In this document: positions 10,103 to 17,555 of the stretch, piece after piece
Layout of the letters: the number at the start of each line of letters is the position of its first letter
Numbering within the stretch: the stretch's first letter is position 1
Assembly (NCBI GenBank): GCA_019911965.1
Contig: JAIOJF010000049.1
Coordinates: 37,535 to 101,534, forward strand
Reading direction: 5' to 3'
DNA length: 64,000 nucleotides
Origin: Paracoccaceae bacterium
GTDB lineage: Bacteria; Pseudomonadota; Alphaproteobacteria; Rhodobacterales; Rhodobacteraceae
The notes under the pieces: model-generated
What the model was told of the DNA's origin: nothing
Databases searched by the model: none
Seen by the model: only the letters and a program-made list of their open reading frames with translations
Program-made: the position numbers and the translations under genes

Positions 10103-10176
10103 GCGGGCGTTGTGTAATGGTAAGACCTCAGCCTTCCAAGCTGATGACGCGGGTTCGATTCCCGCCGCCCGCTCCA
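10103..10176 (+). tRNA. tRNA-Gly, anticodon TCC
   Basis: 74 bases with acceptor GCGGGCG paired with CGCCCGC, anticodon loop CTTCCAA (anticodon TCC, reads GGA), T-arm CGGGTTCGATTCCCG and encoded CCA. It lies 50 bases after tRNA-Ala, so the two are probably co-transcribed. Confidence 0.95.
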
Positions 10177-10297
10177 AAACCTTCCTTATCAGCGATACGC
10201 GCCGAAAATCCGGCGTTTCGCGTCGGTTTTGGGGCTGTTTCCGGGACAGGGCGGCGATTAGGATTTCGCCAGGTCAACCCGTACAGGACACCCGCCC

Positions 10298-11800
10298 ATG
10301 CGCCCGAACATCCTTTTGATCATGGCCGATCAGCTTGCCCCGCAATTTACCGGCGCTTATGGCCATCCGCTGGTAAAAACCCCGAATATCTCGGCCCTGG
10401 CGGCTCGCGGCACGCGGTTTGATGCCGCCTATTGCAACGCGCCACTATGTGCGCCGTCGCGGTTCAGTTTCATGTCGGGGCAATTGGTGACGCGGATTGC
10501 GGCCTATGACAATGCCTCGGAATTTCCCGCCACGGTGCCAACCTTTGCGCATTACCTGCGTGCAGCGGGCTATCGCACCTGTCTGGCGGGCAAGATGCAT
10601 TTCGTCGGCCCCGATCAGTTGCACGGGTTTGAAGAACGTGTGACCACCGATGTCTACCCGTCCGACCATGCCTGGACGCCGGATTGGGAAGCCCCGGACG
10701 AGCGGATCGACAAGTGGTATCACAACATGGATTCGGTGCGCGAGGCCGGCCCCGCCGCCACCACTTTCCAGATCGAATATGACGACGAGGTGGCGTTCTT
10801 CGCCCGCCGCCGGATTTTCGATTATGCCAAGGCAAACGTGCAGCCGTTCTGCATGGTCGCCAGTTTCATCCATCCGCATGATCCTTATGTCGCGCGGCCG
10901 GAATGGTGGAACCTCTACGACGATGCCGAGATCGACATGCCCGATACCGACTATTCGGTCGATCCGCATACCGCCCGCCTCAGGCACGGGATCGAGGCGG
11001 ATGTGGTCGCGGTATCCGATCAGGATATCCGCAACGCCCGCCACGGCTATTTCGCCAATACCTCGTATTTCGACAGCAAGGTCGGCGAGTTGGTGCAGGC
11101 GGTGGACGAGGCCGGGATGCTGGACAATACCATCGTCATCGTCACCTCGGATCATGGCGACATGCTGGGCGAGCGTGGTCTTTGGTACAAGATGAACTTC
11201 TTTGAGCATTCCGCGCGGGTGCCGCTGGTGATTGCCGGGCCGGGGATCGCGCAGGGCATATCGGGCAATCCGTGTTCGCTGGTGGATATCTTGCCGACGC
11301 TTCTGGATATCGCAGGAATCGATGACAGCGCGCTGGGGATGCCGGTGGATGGCCGATCATTGCTGCCTGCGGCCCGGGGCGAGGGCGATACCGGCGACGA
11401 GGCGATCGGGGAATATTGCGCCGAATGTGCCAGTGATCCGATCTTCCTGATCCGCCGCGGGGATTGGAAATACATCCATTGCGACGCCTACCCGCCGATG
11501 CTGTTCAACATCGCGGACGATCCCGCCGAAAAGGTCAACCTGGCGACGGATCCGGCCCATGCCGACCGCGCCGCCGCCTTTGCCGCCGAGGTTGCCACCC
11601 GCTGGGACAGTGCGGCCATCAAGACGCATGTCATCGCCACCCAGAAACAGCGCCGCGCCGTGCATGAGGCGATGCAGTCGGGCAAGCTGGTCAGTTGGGA
11701 TTACAACCCGCCGCGCGATGCCGCCAATGAATATGTGCGCAACCACATGGACTGGACCGAGGCCGCCGAACGCAACCGTTTTCCGCCCTTCCGGCGGTAG
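10298..11800 (+). CDS. Type I sulfatase, choline-sulfatase (BetC)-like
   Basis: 500 residues of the formylglycine-dependent sulfatase family. The active-site cysteine C51 lies in CAPSR (C-x-P-S-R), which is modified to formylglycine. Metal ligands are visible in the N-terminal MADQ stretch and in TSDHGDMLGERG. Overall architecture, length and C-terminal part (WKYIHCDAYPPMLFN) fit choline-sulfatases, but no betAB, betI or choline transporter is nearby. Instead it leads a set with an SDR, MFS carrier, FAD dehydrogenase and GntR regulator, so another sulfate ester is possible. No signal peptide, so cytoplasmic. Confidence 0.8.
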   Translation: MRPNILLIMADQLAPQFTGAYGHPLVKTPNISALAARGTRFDAAYCNAPLCAPSRFSFMSGQLVTRIAAYDNASEFPATVPTFAHYLRAAGYRTCLAGKMHFVGPDQLHGFEERVTTDVYPSDHAWTPDWEAPDERIDKWYHNMDSVREAGPAATTFQIEYDDEVAFFARRRIFDYAKANVQPFCMVASFIHPHDPYVARPEWWNLYDDAEIDMPDTDYSVDPHTARLRHGIEADVVAVSDQDIRNARHGYFANTSYFDSKVGELVQAVDEAGMLDNTIVIVTSDHGDMLGERGLWYKMNFFEHSARVPLVIAGPGIAQGISGNPCSLVDILPTLLDIAGIDDSALGMPVDGRSLLPAARGEGDTGDEAIGEYCAECASDPIFLIRRGDWKYIHCDAYPPMLFNIADDPAEKVNLATDPAHADRAAAFAAEVATRWDSAAIKTHVIATQKQRRAVHEAMQSGKLVSWDYNPPRDAANEYVRNHMDWTEAAERNRFPPFRR

Positions 11801-11890
11801 CGGCGCGGGGCAGGTGCCGCGCCCGGCACCGGCTTGACTCGCCCCTGTCTCGCGTTAGCGTTGCCCTGAACGGGCAGCGGGAGGGGCAGT

Positions 11891-12631
11891 ATGCGCATCA
11901 GGGACAAGGTTTGCATCGTAACCGGCGGCGCGGTGGGGATCGGGCGCATCTATGCAAGCGCGCTGGCCGCGGAAGGCGGGCGGGTGGCGATCCTTGATAT
12001 CGCCGATGGTGAGGGCCTGGCGGCAGAGCTTGGCGGCATATACCTGAAAACCGATGTCAGCGATGCCGAACAGGTGCAGGATGCGGTTGCGGCGGTGAAG
12101 GCCAGGTTCAGGCGGATCGACGTGCTGGTCAACAATGCGGCGCTGTTCTCGGCCCTGCCGCTGGCGCGGTATGACCAGATCGCCCCCGATTTGTGGGATC
12201 GGGTGATGGCGGTAAACCTGCGCGGCGCATTCCTGATGATCCGCGCCGTCGGCCCGGTAATGGAGGCGCAGCAATCAGGGCGGATCATCAACATCACCTC
12301 CGGCACCACCTACAAGGGGATGCCGCAGATGCTGCATTACGTTTCGTCCAAGGGCGGGCTGGTGGCCATGACGCGCTGCTTATCGCGTGAATTGGGGGCC
12401 AGCAATGTCTGCATCAACAACCTGTCGCCCGGCCTGATCCTGAGCGATTCGATCAAGGCCAATGCCGAGCATGTGGACATGGCCTCGGACCGGGTGATTG
12501 CCAGCCGCGCGCTGAAACGCCACGGCTATCCCGAGGACCTGATCGGTGCGCTGTTGTTCCTGGCCAGCGACGACAGCGCCTTTGTCACCGGCCAGACAAT
12601 TGCCGTGGATGGCGGATCGGTCAATACCTGA
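11891..12631 (+). CDS. SDR family NAD(P)-dependent oxidoreductase
   Basis: 246 residues of the classical short-chain dehydrogenase type: TGGAVGIG cofactor loop at 11-18, NNAA strand, catalytic S137, Y150 and K154 (YVSSK), and the usual C-terminal GQTIAVDGGS. Asp in ILDIAD after beta-2 suggests NAD(H) preference. It follows the sulfatase on the same strand after about 90 bases, with AGGGGCAGT before the ATG. By context it may oxidise the alcohol released by the sulfatase; that is inference. Confidence 0.88.
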   Translation: MRIRDKVCIVTGGAVGIGRIYASALAAEGGRVAILDIADGEGLAAELGGIYLKTDVSDAEQVQDAVAAVKARFRRIDVLVNNAALFSALPLARYDQIAPDLWDRVMAVNLRGAFLMIRAVGPVMEAQQSGRIINITSGTTYKGMPQMLHYVSSKGGLVAMTRCLSRELGASNVCINNLSPGLILSDSIKANAEHVDMASDRVIASRALKRHGYPEDLIGALLFLASDDSAFVTGQTIAVDGGSVNT

Positions 12632-12694
12632 CGCCCTTAAACCCGCAACTCAAGCGGGCTGCGGGCGCGGCGCAAACAGCATTGGACAATCCCG

Positions 12695-13936
12695 ATGGCC
12701 GCCTCTAGCGTCCTGCGGATGATCGCCTCCGCGCAACCTGACAGTGCCTATTCCTGGCTTCGGCTTCTGGTCACCCTGCTGATCGCGGCGGTGGCCAATG
12801 TCGGCATCTGGGCGATCATCGTGGTGATGCCGGCGATCCAGTCCGATTTCGATACCGACCGTTCCGGCGTGTCGCTGTCCTATACCGCGACGATGATCGG
12901 CTTCGGGCTGGGCAATCTGGTGATCGGCCGCGCGGTGGACCGCTTCGGCGTGACGGCATCGCTGATCATGGCATCGCTGATGATCGGGGCGGGGTTCGCG
13001 CTGGCGACGATCAGCCCGACATTGCCGATCTTCGCCGCCATGCAATTCGTCGTCGGCTTCGGCACGGCAGTCGGGTTCGGCCCGCTGATCGCGGATATCT
13101 CGCACTGGTTCGAGCGCCGCCGCGGTATCGCCGTCGCGATCACCGCCAGCGGTAACTACATTTCCGGCGCGATCTGGCCGATGGTGCTGTCGGGTATTCT
13201 GGCGGATCAGGGCTGGCGCATGGCTTATCTGATCATCGCCGGAACCGTGGTGGTGGTGGTGGTGCCACTGGCGCTGCTGCTGCGGCGGCGGATCGGAACC
13301 GAGGCCGAGACCGGCCCGTCCGGCCAGCCGCGACGCCCGGCGATGCAGATCGGCTTCACCCCGAGGCAATTGCAGATGCTGCTGGCGCTGGCCGGGGTGG
13401 CCTGCTGCGTGGCGATGTCGATGCCGCAGGTGCATATCGTGGCGCTCTGCGTCGATCTCGGCTTTGGCCCGGCGGCGGGGGCCGAGATGCTGTCGCTGAT
13501 GCTGTTGGGCGGTGTGGCCTCAAGGCTGGTATCGGGGATGCTGGCGGACTGGCTGGGCGGGGTGCGTACGCTGCTGATCGGCTCGGTGCTGCAGGGGGCT
13601 GCGTTGTTCCTGTACCTGCCGTTCGACGGGCTGGCCTCGCTTTACATCGTGAGCCTGGTGTTCGGTCTGTCGCAGGGCGGCATCGTGCCCTCCTACGCGA
13701 TCATAGTGCGCGAATTCCTGCCGGCCCGCGAGGCCGGGGCGCGGGTGGGGCTGGTGATGATGGCCACCGTCATCGGCATGGCGCTGGGCGGCTGGATGTC
13801 GGGCTGGATCTTCGATCTGACCGGGTCGTACCAACTGGCCTTCCTGAACGGGATCGCGTGGAATGCGCTGAATATCGGCATCATTCTCTTGCTGTTGTTC
13901 AAGGGTCGGCGGCGGTCTTCGCTGGTGCCGGCCTGA
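12695..13936 (+). CDS. MFS transporter
   Basis: 413 residues, about 12 hydrophobic segments in two six-helix halves (roughly 20-200 and 225-405), joined by a charged loop near residue 200 (RRRIGTEAETGPS). The D-R-F-G type loop after TM2 (GRAVDRFGVTAS) and its counterpart in the second half (ADWLGGVRTLL) are MFS signatures. The general look is that of organic-acid carriers (monocarboxylate/OFA-like). Its position between an SDR and a 2-hydroxyacid-type dehydrogenase suggests uptake of the substrate of this gene set. Confidence 0.85.
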   Translation: MAASSVLRMIASAQPDSAYSWLRLLVTLLIAAVANVGIWAIIVVMPAIQSDFDTDRSGVSLSYTATMIGFGLGNLVIGRAVDRFGVTASLIMASLMIGAGFALATISPTLPIFAAMQFVVGFGTAVGFGPLIADISHWFERRRGIAVAITASGNYISGAIWPMVLSGILADQGWRMAYLIIAGTVVVVVVPLALLLRRRIGTEAETGPSGQPRRPAMQIGFTPRQLQMLLALAGVACCVAMSMPQVHIVALCVDLGFGPAAGAEMLSLMLLGGVASRLVSGMLADWLGGVRTLLIGSVLQGAALFLYLPFDGLASLYIVSLVFGLSQGGIVPSYAIIVREFLPAREAGARVGLVMMATVIGMALGGWMSGWIFDLTGSYQLAFLNGIAWNALNIGIILLLLFKGRRRSSLVPA

Positions 13937-14043
13937 GCCGCGCCGCGCGTTTTTTCCGAACAATGTGAAGGTGGGCTGCTTTGTCACTGTTCAAGCGGCG
14001 GGCGCGTGGCTAGCCTGCCGGACAGTGATTGCGGAGGATGGAC

Positions 14044-15480
14044 ATGGGCGATCTGATCAGGGAGTTGAAGGGCATTGTCGGCGCGGGAAATTGCCTTGCG
14101 GGGGATGATGACCGGGCGCGCTACGAGGCTGACGTGACACGCCAGCATGTCGGCAAATCGCTGGCGGTGGTGCGTCCGGGGTCAACTGCCGAGGTGTCGG
14201 CGGTGATGCGGCTGGCCAACCGCACGCGTACGCCTGTGGTGCCCTTGTCGGGCAATACCGGGCTGGCCGGTGGTGGCTATGCCGGGAACGGCGGCGATAC
14301 CATCATCCTGTCGCTGGAGCGGATGAACCGGGTACTTTCGATCAATACGGCCAGCCGCCTCGCGCGGGTCGAGGCCGGGGTAATCCTGGCCGATCTGCAA
14401 GCCGCCGCCGAGGCCGAGGGGCTGGTATTTCCGCTGATGTTCGGCGCACGCGGGTCCTGCATGATCGGGGGCAATCTGTCGACCAATGCAGGCGGCTCGA
14501 ACGTGGTGCGCTACGGCAATACCCGGTCGCTGGTGCTGGGGCTTGAGGCGGTGCTGCCTGATGGCGAGGTGCTGGACCTGATGTCGGAATTGCGAAAGGA
14601 CAATACCGGCTACGATCTGAAAGACCTGTTGATCGGGGCGGAGGGCACGTTGGGCGTGATCACCGGCGCGGTGGTGCAATTGTTCGCGCGGCCCAAGGCC
14701 TATGCCACGGCGATGGTCTCGGTGCCCGATATCGCGGGCGGGTTGCAGATACTGCACCGCCTGCAATCGGCCAGTGGCGGCGGGGTCGAGGCGTTTGAAT
14801 ACATGCCGCGCGAATATTTCCGCAATCTGCGCGTGGTCGATCCGAAAACACCGGTGTTTATCCCCGAAGATGCCGAAGTGGGCATCATGATCGAAATCGC
14901 CGCCACCTCGGACCGCGACGCGACGCCGGATGCCGATGGATCGGTGCCGGTTGCCGAGGTGCTGACCGGCGTTCTGGGCGAATTGATGGAAAGCGGCGCG
15001 GTGCTTGATGCCACCGTGGCACAGAATGAAACGCAGCGCGCCCAGATGTGGAAGCAGCGCGAGATGGCTTTCATGGCGTCGGTGCATCGCGGGCCGGTGA
15101 TCTCGACCGATGTGGCGGTGCCGCTGGACCGGGTGGACGAATTCCTGCACCGCGCCGATGCCGCCATCCTGGCGAAACTGCCGAATGCGGAATTCATCAA
15201 CGTGGCGCATCTGGGCGACGGCAATCTGCATTATACGATCCTGCCCGATGCCAGTGCGCCGGGGGCGATTGACGAGGCGGTCGAGGACATGGTTCACACC
15301 ATCGTCGAGGATGTGGTGGCGGACCTTGGCGGTTCGTTTTCGGCGGAGCATGGCATCGGGCTGCACAAGTTGGGGACGATGCGGCGGCGCAAGAACCCGG
15401 TGGCGTTGCAGGTGATGCGGGCGATCAAGGCGGCGCTCGATCCCAACAACATCATGAATCCGGGCAAGACCATTCCCTGA
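14044..15480 (+). CDS. FAD-binding oxidoreductase, D-2-hydroxyacid dehydrogenase (GlcD/D2HGDH) type
   Basis: 478 residues. A PCMH-type FAD-binding domain (PLSGNTGLAGGGY, then MIGGNLSTNAGGSNVVRYGN) is followed by the C-terminal FAD-linked oxidase domain with HLGDGNLHYTI and SAEHGIGLHKLG. This family oxidises D-lactate, D-2-hydroxyglutarate or glycolate and passes electrons to a carrier. I choose ATG 14044 because GGAGG at 14033-14037 lies 6 bases before it; ATG 14038 abuts that site. Probably co-expressed with the MFS gene and the GntR regulator. Confidence 0.85.
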   Translation: MGDLIRELKGIVGAGNCLAGDDDRARYEADVTRQHVGKSLAVVRPGSTAEVSAVMRLANRTRTPVVPLSGNTGLAGGGYAGNGGDTIILSLERMNRVLSINTASRLARVEAGVILADLQAAAEAEGLVFPLMFGARGSCMIGGNLSTNAGGSNVVRYGNTRSLVLGLEAVLPDGEVLDLMSELRKDNTGYDLKDLLIGAEGTLGVITGAVVQLFARPKAYATAMVSVPDIAGGLQILHRLQSASGGGVEAFEYMPREYFRNLRVVDPKTPVFIPEDAEVGIMIEIAATSDRDATPDADGSVPVAEVLTGVLGELMESGAVLDATVAQNETQRAQMWKQREMAFMASVHRGPVISTDVAVPLDRVDEFLHRADAAILAKLPNAEFINVAHLGDGNLHYTILPDASAPGAIDEAVEDMVHTIVEDVVADLGGSFSAEHGIGLHKLGTMRRRKNPVALQVMRAIKAALDPNNIMNPGKTIP

Positions 15481-15502
15481 AGCCATTGCCGAACCGGCCG
15501 CA

Positions 15503-15537
15503 TTTGGTATATTTGGGGCTGATCTAAATATACCAAA
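15503..15537. promoter_or_regulatory. Perfect 12-bp inverted repeat before the GntR gene
   Basis: TTTGGTATATTT at 15503-15514 and its exact complement AAATATACCAAA at 15526-15537 are separated by 11 bases. The right arm ends 9 bases before the GntR start codon. It is AT-rich and without a T-run, so an operator is more likely than a terminator. GntR/FCD regulators bind palindromes and often repress themselves. The site could govern gntR alone or the upstream catabolic genes if repeated elsewhere. Confidence 0.6.
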
Positions 15538-15546
15538 AGGGCCGCA

Positions 15547-16188
15547 ATGGCTGCGCAATTGTCGGAAATCCAGGTCTATGTGCTGCGCGAGATCGTCGAG
15601 GGACGTTTGTCGCCCGGCGACCGCATCGACGAGGCGGCGATTGCATCGCGGTTCGGCGTGTCGAAAACCCCGATCCGCGAGGCGATCCTGCAACTGGAAG
15701 CGCGCGGCGTGGTCGAAAAGCGCCCTCGGGCCGGTGCGGCGGTTGCAGGGCTGACGCCGGAAGAACTGATCGAGTTTCTGGAACTGCATTCCGAACTGGA
15801 AGGTGCCGCAGCCTATCACGCGGCACGGCGGGCGACGCCATCGCAATTGCAAGCGCTGGAAGATGCCGCCGGGGCCTATGAAGCGCAGGTCGCGGCCGGG
15901 GCGCAGGGGACCTATGATCTGAACCTGGCCTTTCACCTGGCGGTGTTCGCCTGTTGCAACAACAACGCACTGCAACTGGAACTGAACATGACGGGTGTTC
16001 GCCTGGTCGCCTATTTCCGTGCGCAGGAAGGGTTGCGGACGGGCACCGGCACGGCGGTCGATGAACACCGCGACATCGTCCGGGCCATCCGCGAAGGCCG
16101 GGCCGATGACGCCCGCGCCGCGATGCGCCAGCATGCCGAGATTTCATCGGATATCCTGCTGGATGTGCTGGCCCTGATGAAGGCCTGA
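15547..16188 (+). CDS. GntR family transcriptional regulator, FCD subfamily
   Basis: 213 residues. The N-terminal winged helix (LREIVEGRLSPGDRIDEAAIASRFGVSKTPIREAILQLEA motif region, residues 14-53) is the classic GntR DNA-binding domain, and the C-terminal half is an all-helical FCD ligand domain with metal-type ligands in FHLAVF and DEHRDIVRAI. FCD regulators respond to small carboxylates. It sits just downstream of the dehydrogenase, with a perfect inverted repeat in front. It abuts the convergent MarR gene (stop codons adjacent). Confidence 0.9.
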   Translation: MAAQLSEIQVYVLREIVEGRLSPGDRIDEAAIASRFGVSKTPIREAILQLEARGVVEKRPRAGAAVAGLTPEELIEFLELHSELEGAAAYHAARRATPSQLQALEDAAGAYEAQVAAGAQGTYDLNLAFHLAVFACCNNNALQLELNMTGVRLVAYFRAQEGLRTGTGTAVDEHRDIVRAIREGRADDARAAMRQHAEISSDILLDVLALMKA

Positions 16189-16620
16189 TCAGGTAATCCG
16201 GTCAAGCAGTTGCAAGAGCAACGCCGCCTCGGCCTGGCTGAGCGGGGCCAGTGTTTCGGCGGTGATGTCATGCGCCCGCGCCGCCAGATCGCGGTAAGCC
16301 GCCCTGCCCTCGGGGCTGAGATCGACGATGGTGCGGCGGCGGTCCACCTTGTCGCGCCCGGTGGTCACGAGGCCACGCTTCACCAGACGGTCAACCACAC
16401 CCTTGACGGTGGCCGCATCCATCGCCGTCAGCCGCCCCAGCGCGTTCTGCGATAACGGCCCCGTGTCACACAGCTTGGCCAGCACGGCGAACTGGGTCGG
16501 CGTCAGGTCGCCGATGCGGGCGGAAAAGATCGCCAGATGCCGCTGCGTTGCCCGGCGCAGGACAAAACCGATCTGGTCGTCCAGTCGGTAGGGTGCAGGT
16601 TTGTTCGGGTTCGGTTTCAT
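16189..16620 (-). CDS. MarR family transcriptional regulator
   Basis: 143 residues with the MarR winged-helix pattern: LTPTQFAVLAKL, LSQNALGRLTAMDAATVKGVVDRLVKRGLV, then the wing GRDKVDRRRTIVDLSPEG. Start at 16620 gives MKPNPNKPAPYRLDDQIGFVLR; a longer reading frame to 16689 would overlap the presumed operator. Divergent from the molybdenum-hydroxylase operon, so it probably controls that operon and itself, with release by the aromatic substrate, as in nicotinate and hydroxycinnamate MarR systems. Ligand is inferred. Confidence 0.88.
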   Translation of the reverse strand: MKPNPNKPAPYRLDDQIGFVLRRATQRHLAIFSARIGDLTPTQFAVLAKLCDTGPLSQNALGRLTAMDAATVKGVVDRLVKRGLVTTGRDKVDRRRTIVDLSPEGRAAYRDLAARAHDITAETLAPLSQAEAALLLQLLDRIT

Positions 16621-16646
16621 CGCTCGTGACGGTGTCGCAAAATGGA

Positions 16647-16692
16647 TTGACAGTAAAGGACCTTGACCGCAAAATCCATTTGTACACAAATG
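16647..16692 (+). promoter_or_regulatory. Putative promoter and MarR operator of the Mo-hydroxylase operon
   Basis: CATTTGTACACAAATG at 16677-16692 is a 16-base inverted repeat (7-bp arms, 2-base centre), the size typical of MarR sites. TTGACA at 16647-16652 is a good -35; a -10 (CAAAAT) falls at 16670-16675 with 17-base spacing and is weak. The operator would overlap the start of transcription. It lies 24 bases before the FAD-subunit start codon. Confidence 0.5.
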
Positions 16693-16715
16693 AATTTCCG
16701 GATTGGAGCCTTCTC

Positions 16716-17555
16716 ATGGCTTATCATCGCCCGCGCCAATTGTCCGAGGCGCTGTCGCTGTTGCATTCGACCAATGCCGTGGTGCTGGCCGGTGGCAGCG
16801 ATCTGTACCCGGCCATATCGGCGCGGCAATTGCCCGGGGATGTGCTGGACCTGACGGCGATTGACGCGCTGTGCGGGATATCGCGCGACGATGCTGGCTG
16901 GCGGATCGGAGCGACGACCACATGGTCCGCGATTGCCCGCGCCGATCTGCCACCCGCCTTTCGTGCCCTGCAACAGGCGGCGCGCGAGGTCGGAGCGATC
17001 CAGATCCAGAATTCCGGCACGATCGGCGGCAATCTCTGCAACGCCTCGCCTGCTGCGGACGGGGTGCCGCCGCTTCTGGTGCTGGACGCCGGGGTCGAAC
17101 TGGCTTCGGCGCTTGGCAGCCGGCGCCTGCCCCTGGCGGAGTTTATCACCGGCGTGCGCCGCACCGCGCTGCAACCAGGTGAAATCGTGACGGCGGTACA
17201 TGTGCCGACCAGTGCGGCAAATGGCGTGGCCGCCTTCGGCAAGCTGGGGGCGCGGGCCTATCTGGTGATCTCGATCGCGATGGTGGCGGTAAGGCTGGAA
17301 CTGGAACAGGGGCGGATCAGTGCCGCAAGGGTCGCGGTCGGCTCATGCAGCCCGGTTGCCACGCGGCTGACCGGGTTCGAGGTGGCACTGATCGGCGGCA
17401 AAGCGGATCAGCCCGCGCTCTGGCGTGATGCTTTGGCCGAGGACATTTCGCAAAGGCTGACGCCGATTGACGATATCCGCGCCGATGCCGCCTATCGCCG
17501 CGAGGCGGTGGAAGAACTTGTCATCCGCGCCCTGGCGCAGGCGGTGGCGGCATGA
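16716..17555 (+). CDS. Molybdenum hydroxylase FAD-binding subunit (CoxM/CutM-like)
   Basis: 279 residues of the xanthine dehydrogenase family FAD subunit: VVLAGGSDLYP and the FAD-contacting TIGGNLCNASPAADGVPPLL, plus a C-terminal CO-dehydrogenase flavoprotein domain. It passes electrons from the Fe-S clusters to an acceptor. Start ATG 16716 has GGAG eight bases upstream; a longer frame would extend through the operator. Its last four bases overlap the next gene (ATGA). Together with the fused Fe-S/Mo protein it makes a two-polypeptide hydroxylase. Confidence 0.9.
   Translation: MAYHRPRQLSEALSLLHSTNAVVLAGGSDLYPAISARQLPGDVLDLTAIDALCGISRDDAGWRIGATTTWSAIARADLPPAFRALQQAAREVGAIQIQNSGTIGGNLCNASPAADGVPPLLVLDAGVELASALGSRRLPLAEFITGVRRTALQPGEIVTAVHVPTSAANGVAAFGKLGARAYLVISIAMVAVRLELEQGRISAARVAVGSCSPVATRLTGFEVALIGGKADQPALWRDALAEDISQRLTPIDDIRADAAYRREAVEELVIRALAQAVAA

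Noticed and set aside
14182..16134. A 650-codon open frame on the minus strand across the FAD dehydrogenase and GntR genes
   Set aside because: It crosses two well-supported genes on the other strand and shows only shadow composition.
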